DNA of 64,000 nucleotides from an uncultured Clostridium sp. Lineage in GTDB: Bacteria > Bacillota > Clostridia > TANB77 > CAG-508. Positions 43,226-54,146 of this stretch are shown piece by piece (the first letter of the stretch is position 1; every line of letters begins with the position of its first letter). The translations under genes and the position numbers were made by a program. Below the pieces are notes generated by a model, which was given only the letters and a program-made list of their open reading frames with translations, did not search any database and was not told the origin of the DNA. The DNA lies in the NCBI GenBank assembly GCA_948438085.1, contig CAOJKP010000001.1:1-64000 (forward strand), read 5' to 3'.

Positions 43226-43254
43226 TTGAAAAGGAAAACAAATTATTGTATACT
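43226..43254 (+). promoter_or_regulatory. Sigma-A type promoter of the cohesin/dockerin locus
   Basis: TTGAAA at 43226-43231 and TATACT at 43249-43254 are separated by 17 bp, about 40 bp before the cohesin-dockerin gene. Confidence 0.7.
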
Positions 43255-43292
43255 TATAGTAAGTGAGTATTTTTTAAAAGGTGGAAAGTAAT

Positions 43293-44237
43293 ATGAAATT
43301 AAAAAAATTAGTATGTGCTGTTATATGCACTATATTTGTAATTGTAATTTTAATAACAATAAATGTACAAGCATCAAATAGCTTAAAAGCTACTGTACAA
43401 ACTTCAAAAGAAGAAGTAGAAAAGGAAGAAGAGATAGAAATTACATTAAAATTAGAAGAATATCAAGACATTAAAAATGGAATTAATGCCTATAAAGCAA
43501 TTTTATATTATGATGAAGATACATTTGAAGAAGTGCTTGAACAAAATTTTACATGTAAAAACAATTGGGAACTTTTAAAATATAATAAAGATACAAAAGA
43601 ATTTATTGCTATAAAAAAAGCAGGAAGCAAAGCTCCTGAAGAAGTGGCAAGTATTACTTTGAAAACAAAAAAAGAAGTAGAACCAAAAACAACAGAGATT
43701 AAAATTAAAGATATTGTTACATCAGATGGAAAAACAGATATTAATGTAGATGAAGCAAAACTAACAATTAATGTTATTAAAGAACAAGGAGAAATACCAG
43801 GAGAGCCAGAAAAAACAGAAAAAATTACATCTGATAAGTATAAAATAGAACAAGGATATATAGGAAGAATACTACCTAGAACAACAGTTAGTCAATTTAA
43901 ACAAAATGTAACAGTAGAAAATGTAACAACAAATCCACAAATGATGTTTATAGACGAAAGCGGAGAAGTATTACAAGAAGATAGTTTAATTAAAACTGGT
44001 ACAAAATTAAAAGTAGGTTCTAGTTTACAATTTACTCTTATTGTAACAGGAGATATAGATGGAGATTCAAGTATTACAATAAACGATTTAGCTTCTATAA
44101 GATTACATCTTATATCAATAAAATTATTAACAGGGATAGAATTAAAAGCAGCAGATATGGATGCAGACAATCAAGTTACTGTAAATGATTTAGCAAATAT
44201 GAAATTAATATTAATAGGTTTATTAGAATTAAAATAA
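43293..44237 (+). CDS. Secreted protein with cohesin-like and C-terminal dockerin domains
   Basis: This 314-residue exported protein has a signal peptide (about 1-27, cleavage near NVQA). A cohesin-like beta-sandwich follows (about 30-165: LKATVQTSKEEVEKEEEIEI, AYKAILYYDEDTFE, VASITLKTKK). A linker domain (about 190-245, GRILPRTTVSQFKQNV) is typical before dockerins. The C-terminus is a type I dockerin with two calcium loops (GDIDGDSSITINDL and DMDADNQVTVNDL). Cohesins bind dockerins, so it could act as a small adaptor holding itself and the two large dockerin proteins downstream. The next gene begins 16 bp later with AAGGGAGTG. Confidence 0.8.
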   Translation: MKLKKLVCAVICTIFVIVILITINVQASNSLKATVQTSKEEVEKEEEIEITLKLEEYQDIKNGINAYKAILYYDEDTFEEVLEQNFTCKNNWELLKYNKDTKEFIAIKKAGSKAPEEVASITLKTKKEVEPKTTEIKIKDIVTSDGKTDINVDEAKLTINVIKEQGEIPGEPEKTEKITSDKYKIEQGYIGRILPRTTVSQFKQNVTVENVTTNPQMMFIDESGEVLQEDSLIKTGTKLKVGSSLQFTLIVTGDIDGDSSITINDLASIRLHLISIKLLTGIELKAADMDADNQVTVNDLANMKLILIGLLELK

Positions 44238-44253
44238 AAGGGAGTGAAAATAA

Positions 44254-47200
44254 ATGCAAAAAATTATAGATATTGTAAAAGTAAAAAAAAGATTAGCAAT
44301 ATCAATAAGTATTTTTATAGTAATGTTTATATTAATATCTTTTGGTGTAATTTATGCAAGCAATGTTAATAAAGGAGAGTTAAATGGAGATGGAGAAATA
44401 AATTACGCAGATGTTAGTTTACTAGAATTGTATTTAATTCATTTAAGAGAAATACCAGAAGATAAATTAAAAAATGCAGATATGAATAATGATGGAGAGG
44501 TTACAGTAACAGATTTAACACTTTTAATAAGGAAAATAGAAAAAACATTAGATTATGAAGTGGAAATGAGAAATATTAAAGCAAGTAATTATTATCCAAA
44601 AAAGGAAGAAGAAATAAAATTAAGTTTTGACCTTGATGTAAGTTATGGAGAAAATGTAAAAACAATTACTGTAAATGGAAACGAATATGAAGTAACAAAA
44701 AATGAAACAGATGAAAACCAATATGAAATTACAGTAAATGTAGGAGAAATAAGTGGAGTAAAAGAATATAGATTTGAAAAAGTAACTTTAGAAAATGAAA
44801 GAGATGTTTTTGTTGATTATTTAGTTAAAATAGATGTATTAAAACAAGAACCAACGATTGCAAATTGGAAAGTGACAGAAGACATACAAAAATCAGAATT
44901 AAATATATCTTTTGACATTTTTGATCCAGATTCTGCATTTGAATCAGGAACATATAAAATTTTAGAAAAACAAGAAGATACTGAGACCGTAGAAGAGAAT
45001 GTAGATTATATAAAAACAGGAACTTTAGAAAATGGTAATAATAATATAAATGTAAAAGTAGAAGAAGGAAAAAACTATAAAATTGAGTTATGTATAGAAC
45101 ATGACTTAGATACAGATTCTTTAGGACAAGAAGAAGATAATAAAGGATTTACAATAGAAGAGAAAAACTTAAGTCTTATTATAGATTATGAATTTGAGTT
45201 ATCTGAGATAAAAACTTATAGACATAAAGAACAAGAAGAAGAACAAACAGAACAATTCTATATAGGAGAACATATATTATTAAAATTTAATAGTACAAAT
45301 AAAACACAACATGTGCCACAAAAAGTAGTTGTAAATGGAAAACAATATGACTTGACAAGTGAAAATAACACATATGCAGTATTATTAGATGGATTTAATA
45401 GTGCAGGAACACATACAATTAATATAGAAAAAGTTATCTTAGATAATAGTAAGGAGATTGAAGTAAACCAAAATACACAAGTGAAATTAATAAAAAATAT
45501 ACCAACAGTTGCAAGATTTAGAAGTAATGAAAATGTAGAACAAAAAAATATTAGTATGCTTATTTTTATAAAAGACAAAGATAAAGCAATAACTGATTTA
45601 ACTGCAAAGATACTTGATGAAGATAATAATGAAATTGCATCTAAAAATTTAACACAATATTTAAGAGATGAAAATTTAAGTGATAGTGAAGAAGTAGAAC
45701 TACAAGATACATACTTTATAAATGCAGAGATAGATTTAGGAACTACAAAATTACCAGATAGATATAAAATAAGATTGGTTGCAAGTTATTGTTTATTTGA
45801 AAATGATGAAAATTATACATATACAAATGAGACTATAGCTGAAAATGAAGCTTCTTCTACACCAGTTGTTAATATAAATAATGTACAAGTATCTAACAAA
45901 TATCCAGAAAAGGGAGAGAATATTACATTAACATATGAAATAGAAACAAATAAGGAAGATACTGAAATAACACATATTATGGTAAATAATTTAAGATGTA
46001 TAGCAACAAAACATATAGGTGATAATGAAGATGTAACATATTCAGTAACTCTAAATGCTGGAGAAAAAGCAGGGACATTAAATTTAAATACTACAGATGT
46101 TATATTTGAAGGGAATGTAGCAGTTGGTGTAATGAATCAAGTAATGGTAGATGTTTTAAAAGATATACCTACTAGTGAAGCATTTACACAAGTAGATGAT
46201 ATAGAAAATAAATCAGTTACTTTAACAGCTCATATAATAGACAATGATAAAGCTTTAATTAGAGGAAGAGCTGAGTTAATTAGAAATAGTGACAACAAAG
46301 TAATAGATACTAAACAATTTGATGCTGACCATATTACATTTAAAATAGAAGGACTAGAGCTAAATACAGAATATACACTAGTTGCAAAAATGACATATGA
46401 TAGAGATACAAATACAATAGAAGAACAAATAAACCAAAATTATGTGGAAGATGAGATATTTAGAAGAAGACCAATTCAATTAATTGCAGATTATGAGTTA
46501 GAAATAAGCAACTTAAAAACATATAATGGAGAAAAAGAAACAAAATATTTTGAAAGAGGACAAGAAGTAACTGTAAGTTTCGATAGTGCTAATAGAACAG
46601 AATTCTATCCAGTATATGCTATTATAAATGGAAAACAATATGAATTAGAAAAATTAGAACAAAATTATAAAACTAAAATACCAGTAGTTTCTACATTTGG
46701 TCCTAAAACAATTACAATTGAAAAAATAATTCTAAATAATACAAAAGAAATTGAATTAATGGAAAATAATGAAACACAAGTAGGAATATTAAAACTAAGA
46801 CCAACTGTTACAAATTTTGGATACAGAGAAAATGAAAATAATACAAGTATTGATGTAGAATTTACAGTAAATGATCCAGAAGATGCAATAACAGATGGAA
46901 CTATAAGAGTATTAAATGAAAATGGAGATAAAATAAAGGAAGAAAAATTAACTAAAACTTCAAATACAATTAGTTTTGAAAAAGGAATTTGTGAAGAATT
47001 TGAAATACAAATATTTGCAGATTATGACTTAGACACAAATCAAATTACAACAGGAGATAATGAATATGAAAACCAACAATTACTTAAAGAAGGAATTAAT
47101 ATAAGTCAAGAAAGATTTATTGAAATAAAAGATATAATTGGGGTAAGTCTATATTCAAAAGAAAATCCAACAGTAGAAGTTACTAATATAACAGAAGAAA

Positions 47201-50200
47201 ACTTATCTAATTTAGATAATTACATAGTAAAAGTTAGAACAAAAGAAATGCCTTTATTTTACACTAAAATAAAAAGTTATGAAATAACAGAAGACGAAAA
47301 ATTAAACTTCATTTTAGATTATGATAATGTAATTCAATATGAAAATGGAAAAAAACAAAATAAATTACAAGTTACATATGGAAAAGTAAACAATGGAGTT
47401 GCTGAAAATAAAAGTATAGAAACATTAATCGCAGAGATAGAAGCAAATCCAGATGGAGACTTTACATTAACACAAGATTATGATGCATCTTATTTGCAAA
47501 CAACAGAAAACTCAATTATTAAATCTGAATTTAGAGGTACATTAAATGGAAATGGACACAAAATTCATAATTTAAACAAACCATTATTTGATACATTAGA
47601 AAGTGCAACAATTCAAAATCTTATATTAGAGAAAGTAAATTTACATGAGGCAACAAGTAAAGGAAGTATAGCAAATACTGCTACAAATACTAATATAAAA
47701 AATGTTCATATTAGAAATTTAAATTTAGTAACTAAAGCAAATGAAACAGGTGGACTTATTGGTATGTTAACGACTGGAACTATTGAAGAGTGTAGTGTAA
47801 CAAACTATAATGTAACTACATCTGGACATATAAGAATTGGTGGTATTGTTGGATACATGGACGGTGGAACAATTAAGAATTGCTATGTACAAGGTGAAAT
47901 GAATTCAACACAAAGTAAAGATGGTAATGGAATAGGTGGTATTTTAGGTCATGCATTAGCAACACCAATTACAATTGAAAACTGTATTACTAAAATAAAT
48001 TATGTATGGACTGGTGGAGGACGTAGACTTAATGGTGCTATAATAGGACTACCATCAAATACAGCAACTGTTTTAAACAATAATGTAAGTTTATCAACAG
48101 GTACAGGGATTTATAAAGTATGTGGAGCAGCTATTAGCAGAACTTCTATTAACAATTATGAATTAGAAGAATCTGGACTAACATCAAATGCTACAGGAGA
48201 AATAGTAAAAACTATAGCAAAAAATAATATTTCAAAAGAGTTCTTTAAAGAAAGTGCAAATTTTGATGAAAGTATTTGGGATTTAGAAGGTGCTTCTTAT
48301 GAAAATTTACCAAGATTAAAGGGAAATAAACAACAAGATGAAGAAGAAAACAATGAAGAGGAAGTAAACAACAATTTATATATTCCAGAATATGACAGAA
48401 TAAAACACACACCAGGATTTAATACACAAAAATTAATAGCATATCATAATATACAAAAATTAATGCCATATTATGATTCAAAATATCTTGTGTTAGATAG
48501 TGCTAATATATCAAATACACATATATTAAATACAAAAACAATAAAACATATATTACCATTTGCAAATAATAAACTTGTAACATATCTAACATCAAAGGAT
48601 TATGAAAGAATAACAAGCATAAAAGTTGTATTTACTGATAATACTATAGAAGAATATAATGTAAACTTTGAAAAACTTATGGGAAGTATTGCTATATATA
48701 AAATGCCAGAGTTAAACTTAAACTATGCATTTGGAAATTATATTTTAAATGAAGATTCAGAAGTTATTACTAAATTAGCTGATTATATAAAATCATTAGA
48801 CTATGCTACAGTATTAGAACCACTTACTGAAGCAGCAGATAGTAGATTACATAGAGATAATTACAATAATGTGATTAAAAATATGGCAGAAGAGATTGCA
48901 CTTAAAATTTTACAAAATGATGAAAATAGTGTACTTATGATAAATAATGAAATACTAAACAAAAAAATAGAGCAAGAATTGATTGGAACAGAAAAAATAA
49001 ATAAAATTATATATGCATATAATTATTATGAACGTTGGTATGGATTTGAAATAGGTGGTGCAAAAGTATCTGATATTATACTATTTGAAGGTAAAATGTA
49101 TTCAGACACAATGACATTTTATAATGTAGTAAAAGAAGTACTTGAAGGAAACTTAAATCCAGGAAATACAGATCAATTCTATAATAATAACCTAAAGAAA
49201 TATACAGGTAGTTCGTCAATTGGATATTTCCTAGATGGTGTAATATCTAATATTGGTGGATATGAAAATGTAGATGACTGGTTTACTGAATATTTTGGAG
49301 CTAGAAATATATTAGCTGAAGTTTCAGTAGATCATATACCTGAAGTATCATACCGTGGTTGGTATCAACTTAAGAAAAATTCGAAAATGGTACTTCCAGT
49401 TATCACTTTACCAAATGATTGTGCTTATATGATTTCTGGACCTGCTCATTTACAATTTGGACCTTCTCAGTTATATCATAAAGATACTAATACGGATGCT
49501 GGAAGAACAGCGGTTAAAAATATTGTTAATAATCATGTTAAACTTGTAAAAAGTCATTTTAGTACTTTAGCAGATTCATTTGACTATGAAAAATGGAATA
49601 GATATTGTATTATGGTTTATGATTGTACAAAAATAATTACTAGTTATAAAACTTCTTATTTTCCTGGTACAAATATTGTAATAGGAACAAGCCCAGTTTA
49701 TACACAAGGAAAAGTTGGTCTAGAATATCCATTTTTTAAAAACTTTAGTGAAGTTTTTGGATTATGGCAACCTGCTGGTAGTTCAGCAGGAGTTGGTAAT
49801 ACTGCTGGATTCCTATGGTTCCAGGCAACACCTGGACTTACTAACTTTGATACTTGGACACACGAATTTGAACATGCTTTATATGACAAAATAATGTTAC
49901 ATCAACGTGGATGTAGACTACAACTCGAAACACTTACAGAAGGTAATGTTGAACAACGTGTTAATTGGAGTGAAAATAATCTTGTACAAGATGTTGGACC
50001 ATATTACTTTAATACATCATTCAATTTGAATAAAGAGGGTAATGCTACACAAAACTTAACACCTGAGAGAATTAATACAAAAGAAAAATTAGAAAATTAT
50101 TATAAAGGACAACAAAATGCACTTGATTTGCTTGACTATATTGAAGGAAAAGCATTTATAAAATTAACACCAGAACAACAATCAAAAATTGCTACAAGAA

Positions 50201-52209
50201 TGAATATATCTGCTGGTTGGACTTCTTGGGGAACAATTACAAAAGAACAAGCAACTGGGATGAATTTAACATCATTAGAATCATTATATGATAACAGAAT
50301 TGTGCTAAGACCAGCTAATGCTTGGGGAGTAAGTGTAAGAGGTTTAAGTGTTATTAATGGTATTGGTTCTAATGATTATGGATTTGAATCTGTTTGGGTA
50401 AACCGTTGGTTTATTGGACATTTAGATGGTGGATATGCAGATGCATTTTCTACTAAACGTAATTTCTTTGAAATGTTAGGTTATGCAGGAGTTGAGGGAT
50501 ATGTTACTTATGGTAGTAAGGCAAGTGCAAATGACTTAGATGCAATAAAGAAAATTACTAAAATGGTAACTGGTACTGAAATGGATTGGAAACAATACAA
50601 AATGAGTAGATATGCAACAATCGAAGAAACTCTAAATAATAAATATATTGATGTTGATTTTATGATTGAAAAATTTACAGAAGCATTAATAAATGATGCT
50701 AATAAAGGAGATAGAAATATTTCTCAAAGAACAGCACTTAGAAAGGTATATTATCATTATTTAAAAAGTGCAACAAATGACTTTGTTGGTGATCCACTTG
50801 GTACAGATATTGAAATAACACATATAGGAACAGCACAAGAATTGGTAGAAAAAATTAATGCAAGACCATATGGATATTATATTTTAGATAATGACATAGA
50901 TTTTTCAGAAATAAAAACAAATGTTACAAAAACATTTATGGGAAAATTAGACGGAAATGGACATAAAATAATAGGAAATACAACTCCAATTTTCCAAAAA
51001 ATAAGATATGGAAGTGTTACAAATTTAGTAATAGAGAGAACTAACATTCCAAGCAATATTGCAAATGTAGGTGCTTTAGCAGCAAGAACAGAATATAGTG
51101 TATTAGAGAATATTCAAGCTAAGGAAATTAAAATGAATTTTGGTGGAAGAAATGAATTAAGTCTAATTGGTGGAGCTGTAAGTACTGTAACATATAAAGA
51201 TTGTACAGCAGATGCATTAAAAGTTAAAATATCAAGTATAGAAGATATTGATAAAATTAAGCAAGACCTAGGAGGCATATTTACTATAGAAGAAGATTTA
51301 GACTTTACAGATTATACAACTACAACAAGTGCAGTTATAACAGGAATATTTACAGGAAAAATAGAAGGTAAAGGACATACAATTTCAAACTTAACAAATT
51401 TAAGCTTATTTGAAAACTTCAGAGGAACAGTAGAGAATTTGAATATTAGCAATTTTACTAATACAAGTACTGGAAGAGGAAATGGAGATTTTGTTACAGC
51501 TTTTGCTCAAGAAACATTTACAGCAACTTTCAAAAACATGAGATTTGAAAATATTACTTTATCAGGAAGAAATAATGTTGCAGTAGTAACTGGAATGGAT
51601 GGAAGAGATAATGCAAATTCTGTATTTGAAAATATATCTGTTAAAAATGCTAATGTAACAGGAACAGGTGTATATGTATCTACTTTTGCTGGTAGAAAGT
51701 ATGGTGGAAAAATGAAAGACATTTATGTACAAGGAACTTTAAATGTAACTGGTTCAGAAAATGCTGGATTAGTAGGTGCTATGCAACAAGGAGGAACCAT
51801 TGAAAATATTATTACAGATGTTTCTGTTATAAAAACAAGTAATACATATTCAAATGTTGCAAACAGTATATTTAATGCGTCTTTAGTAGGAAATATATAT
51901 AATACACCAACCATAAAAAATAGTGTTGCTTTTGGAAACATGACAGGATATACAGATACTAATGGAAATGAAGTAATTCCATATAAATTTGTAGGAGCAT
52001 TAGAAGCGCAAGTAAAAGCATGTCTAACTAACTGTTATGAAGTAACAGAAGAAATTGGTGCGAGTCGTGTTAATGAGGGAACAGCTGGACACTTAGACAC
52101 TGTTTCAAGACAAAACTTAAATAAAGAATTTTATAAGAACTTAGGATTTGATGAAACGATTTGGAATTTGGACAATATAAACAGTAAAGGATATCCAGAA
52201 CTAAGATAA
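44254..52209 (+). CDS. Giant M26-type (ZmpB/IgA1-protease-like) zinc metallopeptidase with dockerin
   Basis: This 2651-residue surface protein has a membrane anchor or signal (about 14-38) and a dockerin at the N-terminus (about 41-100: LNGDGEINYADV, DMNNDGEVTVTDL). Repeated Ig-like domains (about 105-1000) resemble the N-terminal region of ZmpB proteins. A GLUG-type beta-helix follows (about 1070-1370: GTLNGNGHKIHNLNKPLFD), then the catalytic region. The HEFEH zinc motif is at 1870-1874 with a downstream Glu at 1892 or 1896, then YDLLDYIEGKAF-like M26 features. A second GLUG beta-helix ends the protein. M26 enzymes of streptococci cleave IgA1 and mucin-type proteins; the substrate here is unknown. 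Confidence 0.85.
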   Translation: MQKIIDIVKVKKRLAISISIFIVMFILISFGVIYASNVNKGELNGDGEINYADVSLLELYLIHLREIPEDKLKNADMNNDGEVTVTDLTLLIRKIEKTLDYEVEMRNIKASNYYPKKEEEIKLSFDLDVSYGENVKTITVNGNEYEVTKNETDENQYEITVNVGEISGVKEYRFEKVTLENERDVFVDYLVKIDVLKQEPTIANWKVTEDIQKSELNISFDIFDPDSAFESGTYKILEKQEDTETVEENVDYIKTGTLENGNNNINVKVEEGKNYKIELCIEHDLDTDSLGQEEDNKGFTIEEKNLSLIIDYEFELSEIKTYRHKEQEEEQTEQFYIGEHILLKFNSTNKTQHVPQKVVVNGKQYDLTSENNTYAVLLDGFNSAGTHTINIEKVILDNSKEIEVNQNTQVKLIKNIPTVARFRSNENVEQKNISMLIFIKDKDKAITDLTAKILDEDNNEIASKNLTQYLRDENLSDSEEVELQDTYFINAEIDLGTTKLPDRYKIRLVASYCLFENDENYTYTNETIAENEASSTPVVNINNVQVSNKYPEKGENITLTYEIETNKEDTEITHIMVNNLRCIATKHIGDNEDVTYSVTLNAGEKAGTLNLNTTDVIFEGNVAVGVMNQVMVDVLKDIPTSEAFTQVDDIENKSVTLTAHIIDNDKALIRGRAELIRNSDNKVIDTKQFDADHITFKIEGLELNTEYTLVAKMTYDRDTNTIEEQINQNYVEDEIFRRRPIQLIADYELEISNLKTYNGEKETKYFERGQEVTVSFDSANRTEFYPVYAIINGKQYELEKLEQNYKTKIPVVSTFGPKTITIEKIILNNTKEIELMENNETQVGILKLRPTVTNFGYRENENNTSIDVEFTVNDPEDAITDGTIRVLNENGDKIKEEKLTKTSNTISFEKGICEEFEIQIFADYDLDTNQITTGDNEYENQQLLKEGINISQERFIEIKDIIGVSLYSKENPTVEVTNITEENLSNLDNYIVKVRTKEMPLFYTKIKSYEITEDEKLNFILDYDNVIQYENGKKQNKLQVTYGKVNNGVAENKSIETLIAEIEANPDGDFTLTQDYDASYLQTTENSIIKSEFRGTLNGNGHKIHNLNKPLFDTLESATIQNLILEKVNLHEATSKGSIANTATNTNIKNVHIRNLNLVTKANETGGLIGMLTTGTIEECSVTNYNVTTSGHIRIGGIVGYMDGGTIKNCYVQGEMNSTQSKDGNGIGGILGHALATPITIENCITKINYVWTGGGRRLNGAIIGLPSNTATVLNNNVSLSTGTGIYKVCGAAISRTSINNYELEESGLTSNATGEIVKTIAKNNISKEFFKESANFDESIWDLEGASYENLPRLKGNKQQDEEENNEEEVNNNLYIPEYDRIKHTPGFNTQKLIAYHNIQKLMPYYDSKYLVLDSANISNTHILNTKTIKHILPFANNKLVTYLTSKDYERITSIKVVFTDNTIEEYNVNFEKLMGSIAIYKMPELNLNYAFGNYILNEDSEVITKLADYIKSLDYATVLEPLTEAADSRLHRDNYNNVIKNMAEEIALKILQNDENSVLMINNEILNKKIEQELIGTEKINKIIYAYNYYERWYGFEIGGAKVSDIILFEGKMYSDTMTFYNVVKEVLEGNLNPGNTDQFYNNNLKKYTGSSSIGYFLDGVISNIGGYENVDDWFTEYFGARNILAEVSVDHIPEVSYRGWYQLKKNSKMVLPVITLPNDCAYMISGPAHLQFGPSQLYHKDTNTDAGRTAVKNIVNNHVKLVKSHFSTLADSFDYEKWNRYCIMVYDCTKIITSYKTSYFPGTNIVIGTSPVYTQGKVGLEYPFFKNFSEVFGLWQPAGSSAGVGNTAGFLWFQATPGLTNFDTWTHEFEHALYDKIMLHQRGCRLQLETLTEGNVEQRVNWSENNLVQDVGPYYFNTSFNLNKEGNATQNLTPERINTKEKLENYYKGQQNALDLLDYIEGKAFIKLTPEQQSKIATRMNISAGWTSWGTITKEQATGMNLTSLESLYDNRIVLRPANAWGVSVRGLSVINGIGSNDYGFESVWVNRWFIGHLDGGYADAFSTKRNFFEMLGYAGVEGYVTYGSKASANDLDAIKKITKMVTGTEMDWKQYKMSRYATIEETLNNKYIDVDFMIEKFTEALINDANKGDRNISQRTALRKVYYHYLKSATNDFVGDPLGTDIEITHIGTAQELVEKINARPYGYYILDNDIDFSEIKTNVTKTFMGKLDGNGHKIIGNTTPIFQKIRYGSVTNLVIERTNIPSNIANVGALAARTEYSVLENIQAKEIKMNFGGRNELSLIGGAVSTVTYKDCTADALKVKISSIEDIDKIKQDLGGIFTIEEDLDFTDYTTTTSAVITGIFTGKIEGKGHTISNLTNLSLFENFRGTVENLNISNFTNTSTGRGNGDFVTAFAQETFTATFKNMRFENITLSGRNNVAVVTGMDGRDNANSVFENISVKNANVTGTGVYVSTFAGRKYGGKMKDIYVQGTLNVTGSENAGLVGAMQQGGTIENIITDVSVIKTSNTYSNVANSIFNASLVGNIYNTPTIKNSVAFGNMTGYTDTNGNEVIPYKFVGALEAQVKACLTNCYEVTEEIGASRVNEGTAGHLDTVSRQNLNKEFYKNLGFDETIWNLDNINSKGYPELR

Positions 52210-52223
52210 TAAAATAATAAAAA

Positions 52224-52258
52224 AGTACTATATAGTGTATATTATATAGTGCTTTTTT
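52224..52258 (+). terminator. Rho-independent terminator
   Basis: AGTACTATATA (52224-52234) pairs with TATATAGTGCT (52242-52252), followed by TTTTTT. Confidence 0.85.
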
Positions 52259-52434
52259 GCATATATAAAGAAATATATTCCATTTACATTCGAATTTTTA
52301 TTTATCTTAATATAGTTTTTATATTTATGTAACATGATTGAATTTCCTAGTTTCATGGTAGCTATTTTTTATAGTCATAAATTTAATACAAGCCTAATAT
52401 TCTTTATAAAGAGATTAGGAGGTGTATTAAGTTT

Positions 52435-52566
52435 ATGGAAAGTACAACAACATATGAAATAGAGGATAAAAAGTACACAGTAATAACAAAGAGCATAGAA
52501 AAGGCAGAAACAATAGATAAACTATATGATATTATTTGCAAACATATTATTTCGCAAATAAATTAA
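52435..52566 (+). CDS. Small recombinase-associated protein (TnpW-like), 43 residues
   Basis: ATG 52435 follows TAGGAGGTGTATTAAGTTT. The product begins MESTTTYEIEDKKYTVITKS and ends in a helical stretch with KLYDIICKHI. Short proteins of this size and shape (one beta hairpin, then a helix) commonly precede large serine recombinase genes in clostridial mobile elements and are annotated TnpW-like. The recombinase start is 22 bp downstream, so the two are cotranscribed. Confidence 0.6.
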   Translation: MESTTTYEIEDKKYTVITKSIEKAETIDKLYDIICKHIISQIN

Positions 52567-52588
52567 TATGATATAGGTAGGTGAATAT

Positions 52589-54145
52589 ATGAACATAAGA
52601 TATAAAGTAGCAGCTTATTTAAGGCTATCACAAGAAGATGGTGATAAAAATGTTAGTGATAGTATAGTGAGTCAAAAAAATATAATAGAAAAAAAAGTAA
52701 AAGAGCTAGGAGAAGAATTTTTTATAATAGATTATTATATTGATGATGGATACACAGGATTAAACACGAATAGACCAAACTTTCAAAGGATGGTACAGGA
52801 TATAGAAAAAGGAAATATAAATTGTATTATTACCAAAGATTTATCAAGACTTTCAAGAAATAGTTTTGAAGCCAATTATTACATAGAAATGTATTTTTTA
52901 GAAAGAAATGTAAGGTATATATCAGTTCTAGATAATGTAGATACAGGAACTAAAAGTTCAAATAATGATATGATACAGTTTAAAACATTAATAAATGATT
53001 GGTATAGTAAAGACATTTCAAGAAAAATAAAATCTAGTATATGGGCAAGAAAAGAAAAAGGAATGTTCATGGCTTCAATAGCACCATATGGTTATAAAAA
53101 ATCAAAAGTAGATAAACACAAACTTGTAGTAAATAAACAAGAAGCGAGAATAGTTAAAAGAATATTTAACGAGTATAGTAAAGGAAAATCAATTGAAGAA
53201 ATAGTAAAACAATTACAAGAAGATAATATACCAAGTCCTAATAACAATGCAAACAATGGAGATATTAGGTATAAATGGAGAGAGGAAACAATTAGAAGAA
53301 TATTAAATAATAAAATATATTTAGGACATATAGAATATGGAAAAAGAATTAATTTAAGTTATAAATCTAAAAAAGTAAAATATATTCCACAAGAAGAATG
53401 GAAAATTGCTTATAATATGCATGAGGCAATAATTACAGAAGAATTGTTTAATAAAGTTCAAGAAAAGAGAGAGATAAATAAAACAATAAAAAGAAAGAAA
53501 CATAAATGGGAATTAAATGGGCTGGTTAAATGTAAAGAATGTGGAGCTAAAATGATATTAAAAGTTGAGTACAAAAGAGATAGACAAAAAGAGTTAAAGT
53601 CCAAAAAAATATGTTGTTTAAATGGACTAAACAGATATAAAGGAAAAGAATGTATAAGAGGTAGTAAAGGATTAAATGAGGAAATCCTTAATAAAATAAT
53701 TTATAAGAATATAAAAGAAAATATAAGAACATTAGATAGAGATACTATAAGAAATTTAATAGTAAAAGAGCAAAATGAAGTAAGTAATGCATGTAATAAT
53801 AAAGAGTTACTTAATAAGGAATTAGAAAAAATAGATAATGAAATAAAAATATTGTATTCAGATTATAAAGAAAAGTTATTAGATGAAGAAGACTATAAAA
53901 AATATTACAAAGAGAAATGTAACCAAAGAAATAGAGTAAAAAAAGAATTAGAAATTTTAAAGAGGAAAGAAAATAATAAAAAAATTATAACTAATGATGA
54001 AATAAATAAGTTAATAGAAGATATATTAGATAGAAAAGAATTTAATAAAGATATAATATCAGAAATGATATATGATATTAGAATTGACAATGATAATCAA
54101 ATATATATATATTATAAATATAATGTCTTTAGGATGGTGGCTTAA
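52589..54145 (+). CDS. Large serine recombinase
   Basis: This 518-residue integrase/transposase of the TnpX type has a resolvase catalytic domain with Ser14 (AAYLRLSQEDGD), DGYTGLNTNRPNFQRM and KDLSRLSRN, a recombinase domain (about 160-290: APYGYKK, IRRILNNKIYLGHIEYG), a zinc ribbon (VKCKECGAKM) and a C-terminal coiled coil. All parts appear intact. The start follows TAGGTAGGTG. The next recombinase begins 1 bp after its stop, so the pair is translated together. Confidence 0.93.
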   Translation: MNIRYKVAAYLRLSQEDGDKNVSDSIVSQKNIIEKKVKELGEEFFIIDYYIDDGYTGLNTNRPNFQRMVQDIEKGNINCIITKDLSRLSRNSFEANYYIEMYFLERNVRYISVLDNVDTGTKSSNNDMIQFKTLINDWYSKDISRKIKSSIWARKEKGMFMASIAPYGYKKSKVDKHKLVVNKQEARIVKRIFNEYSKGKSIEEIVKQLQEDNIPSPNNNANNGDIRYKWREETIRRILNNKIYLGHIEYGKRINLSYKSKKVKYIPQEEWKIAYNMHEAIITEELFNKVQEKREINKTIKRKKHKWELNGLVKCKECGAKMILKVEYKRDRQKELKSKKICCLNGLNRYKGKECIRGSKGLNEEILNKIIYKNIKENIRTLDRDTIRNLIVKEQNEVSNACNNKELLNKELEKIDNEIKILYSDYKEKLLDEEDYKKYYKEKCNQRNRVKKELEILKRKENNKKIITNDEINKLIEDILDRKEFNKDIISEMIYDIRIDNDNQIYIYYKYNVFRMVA

Positions 54146-54146
54146 T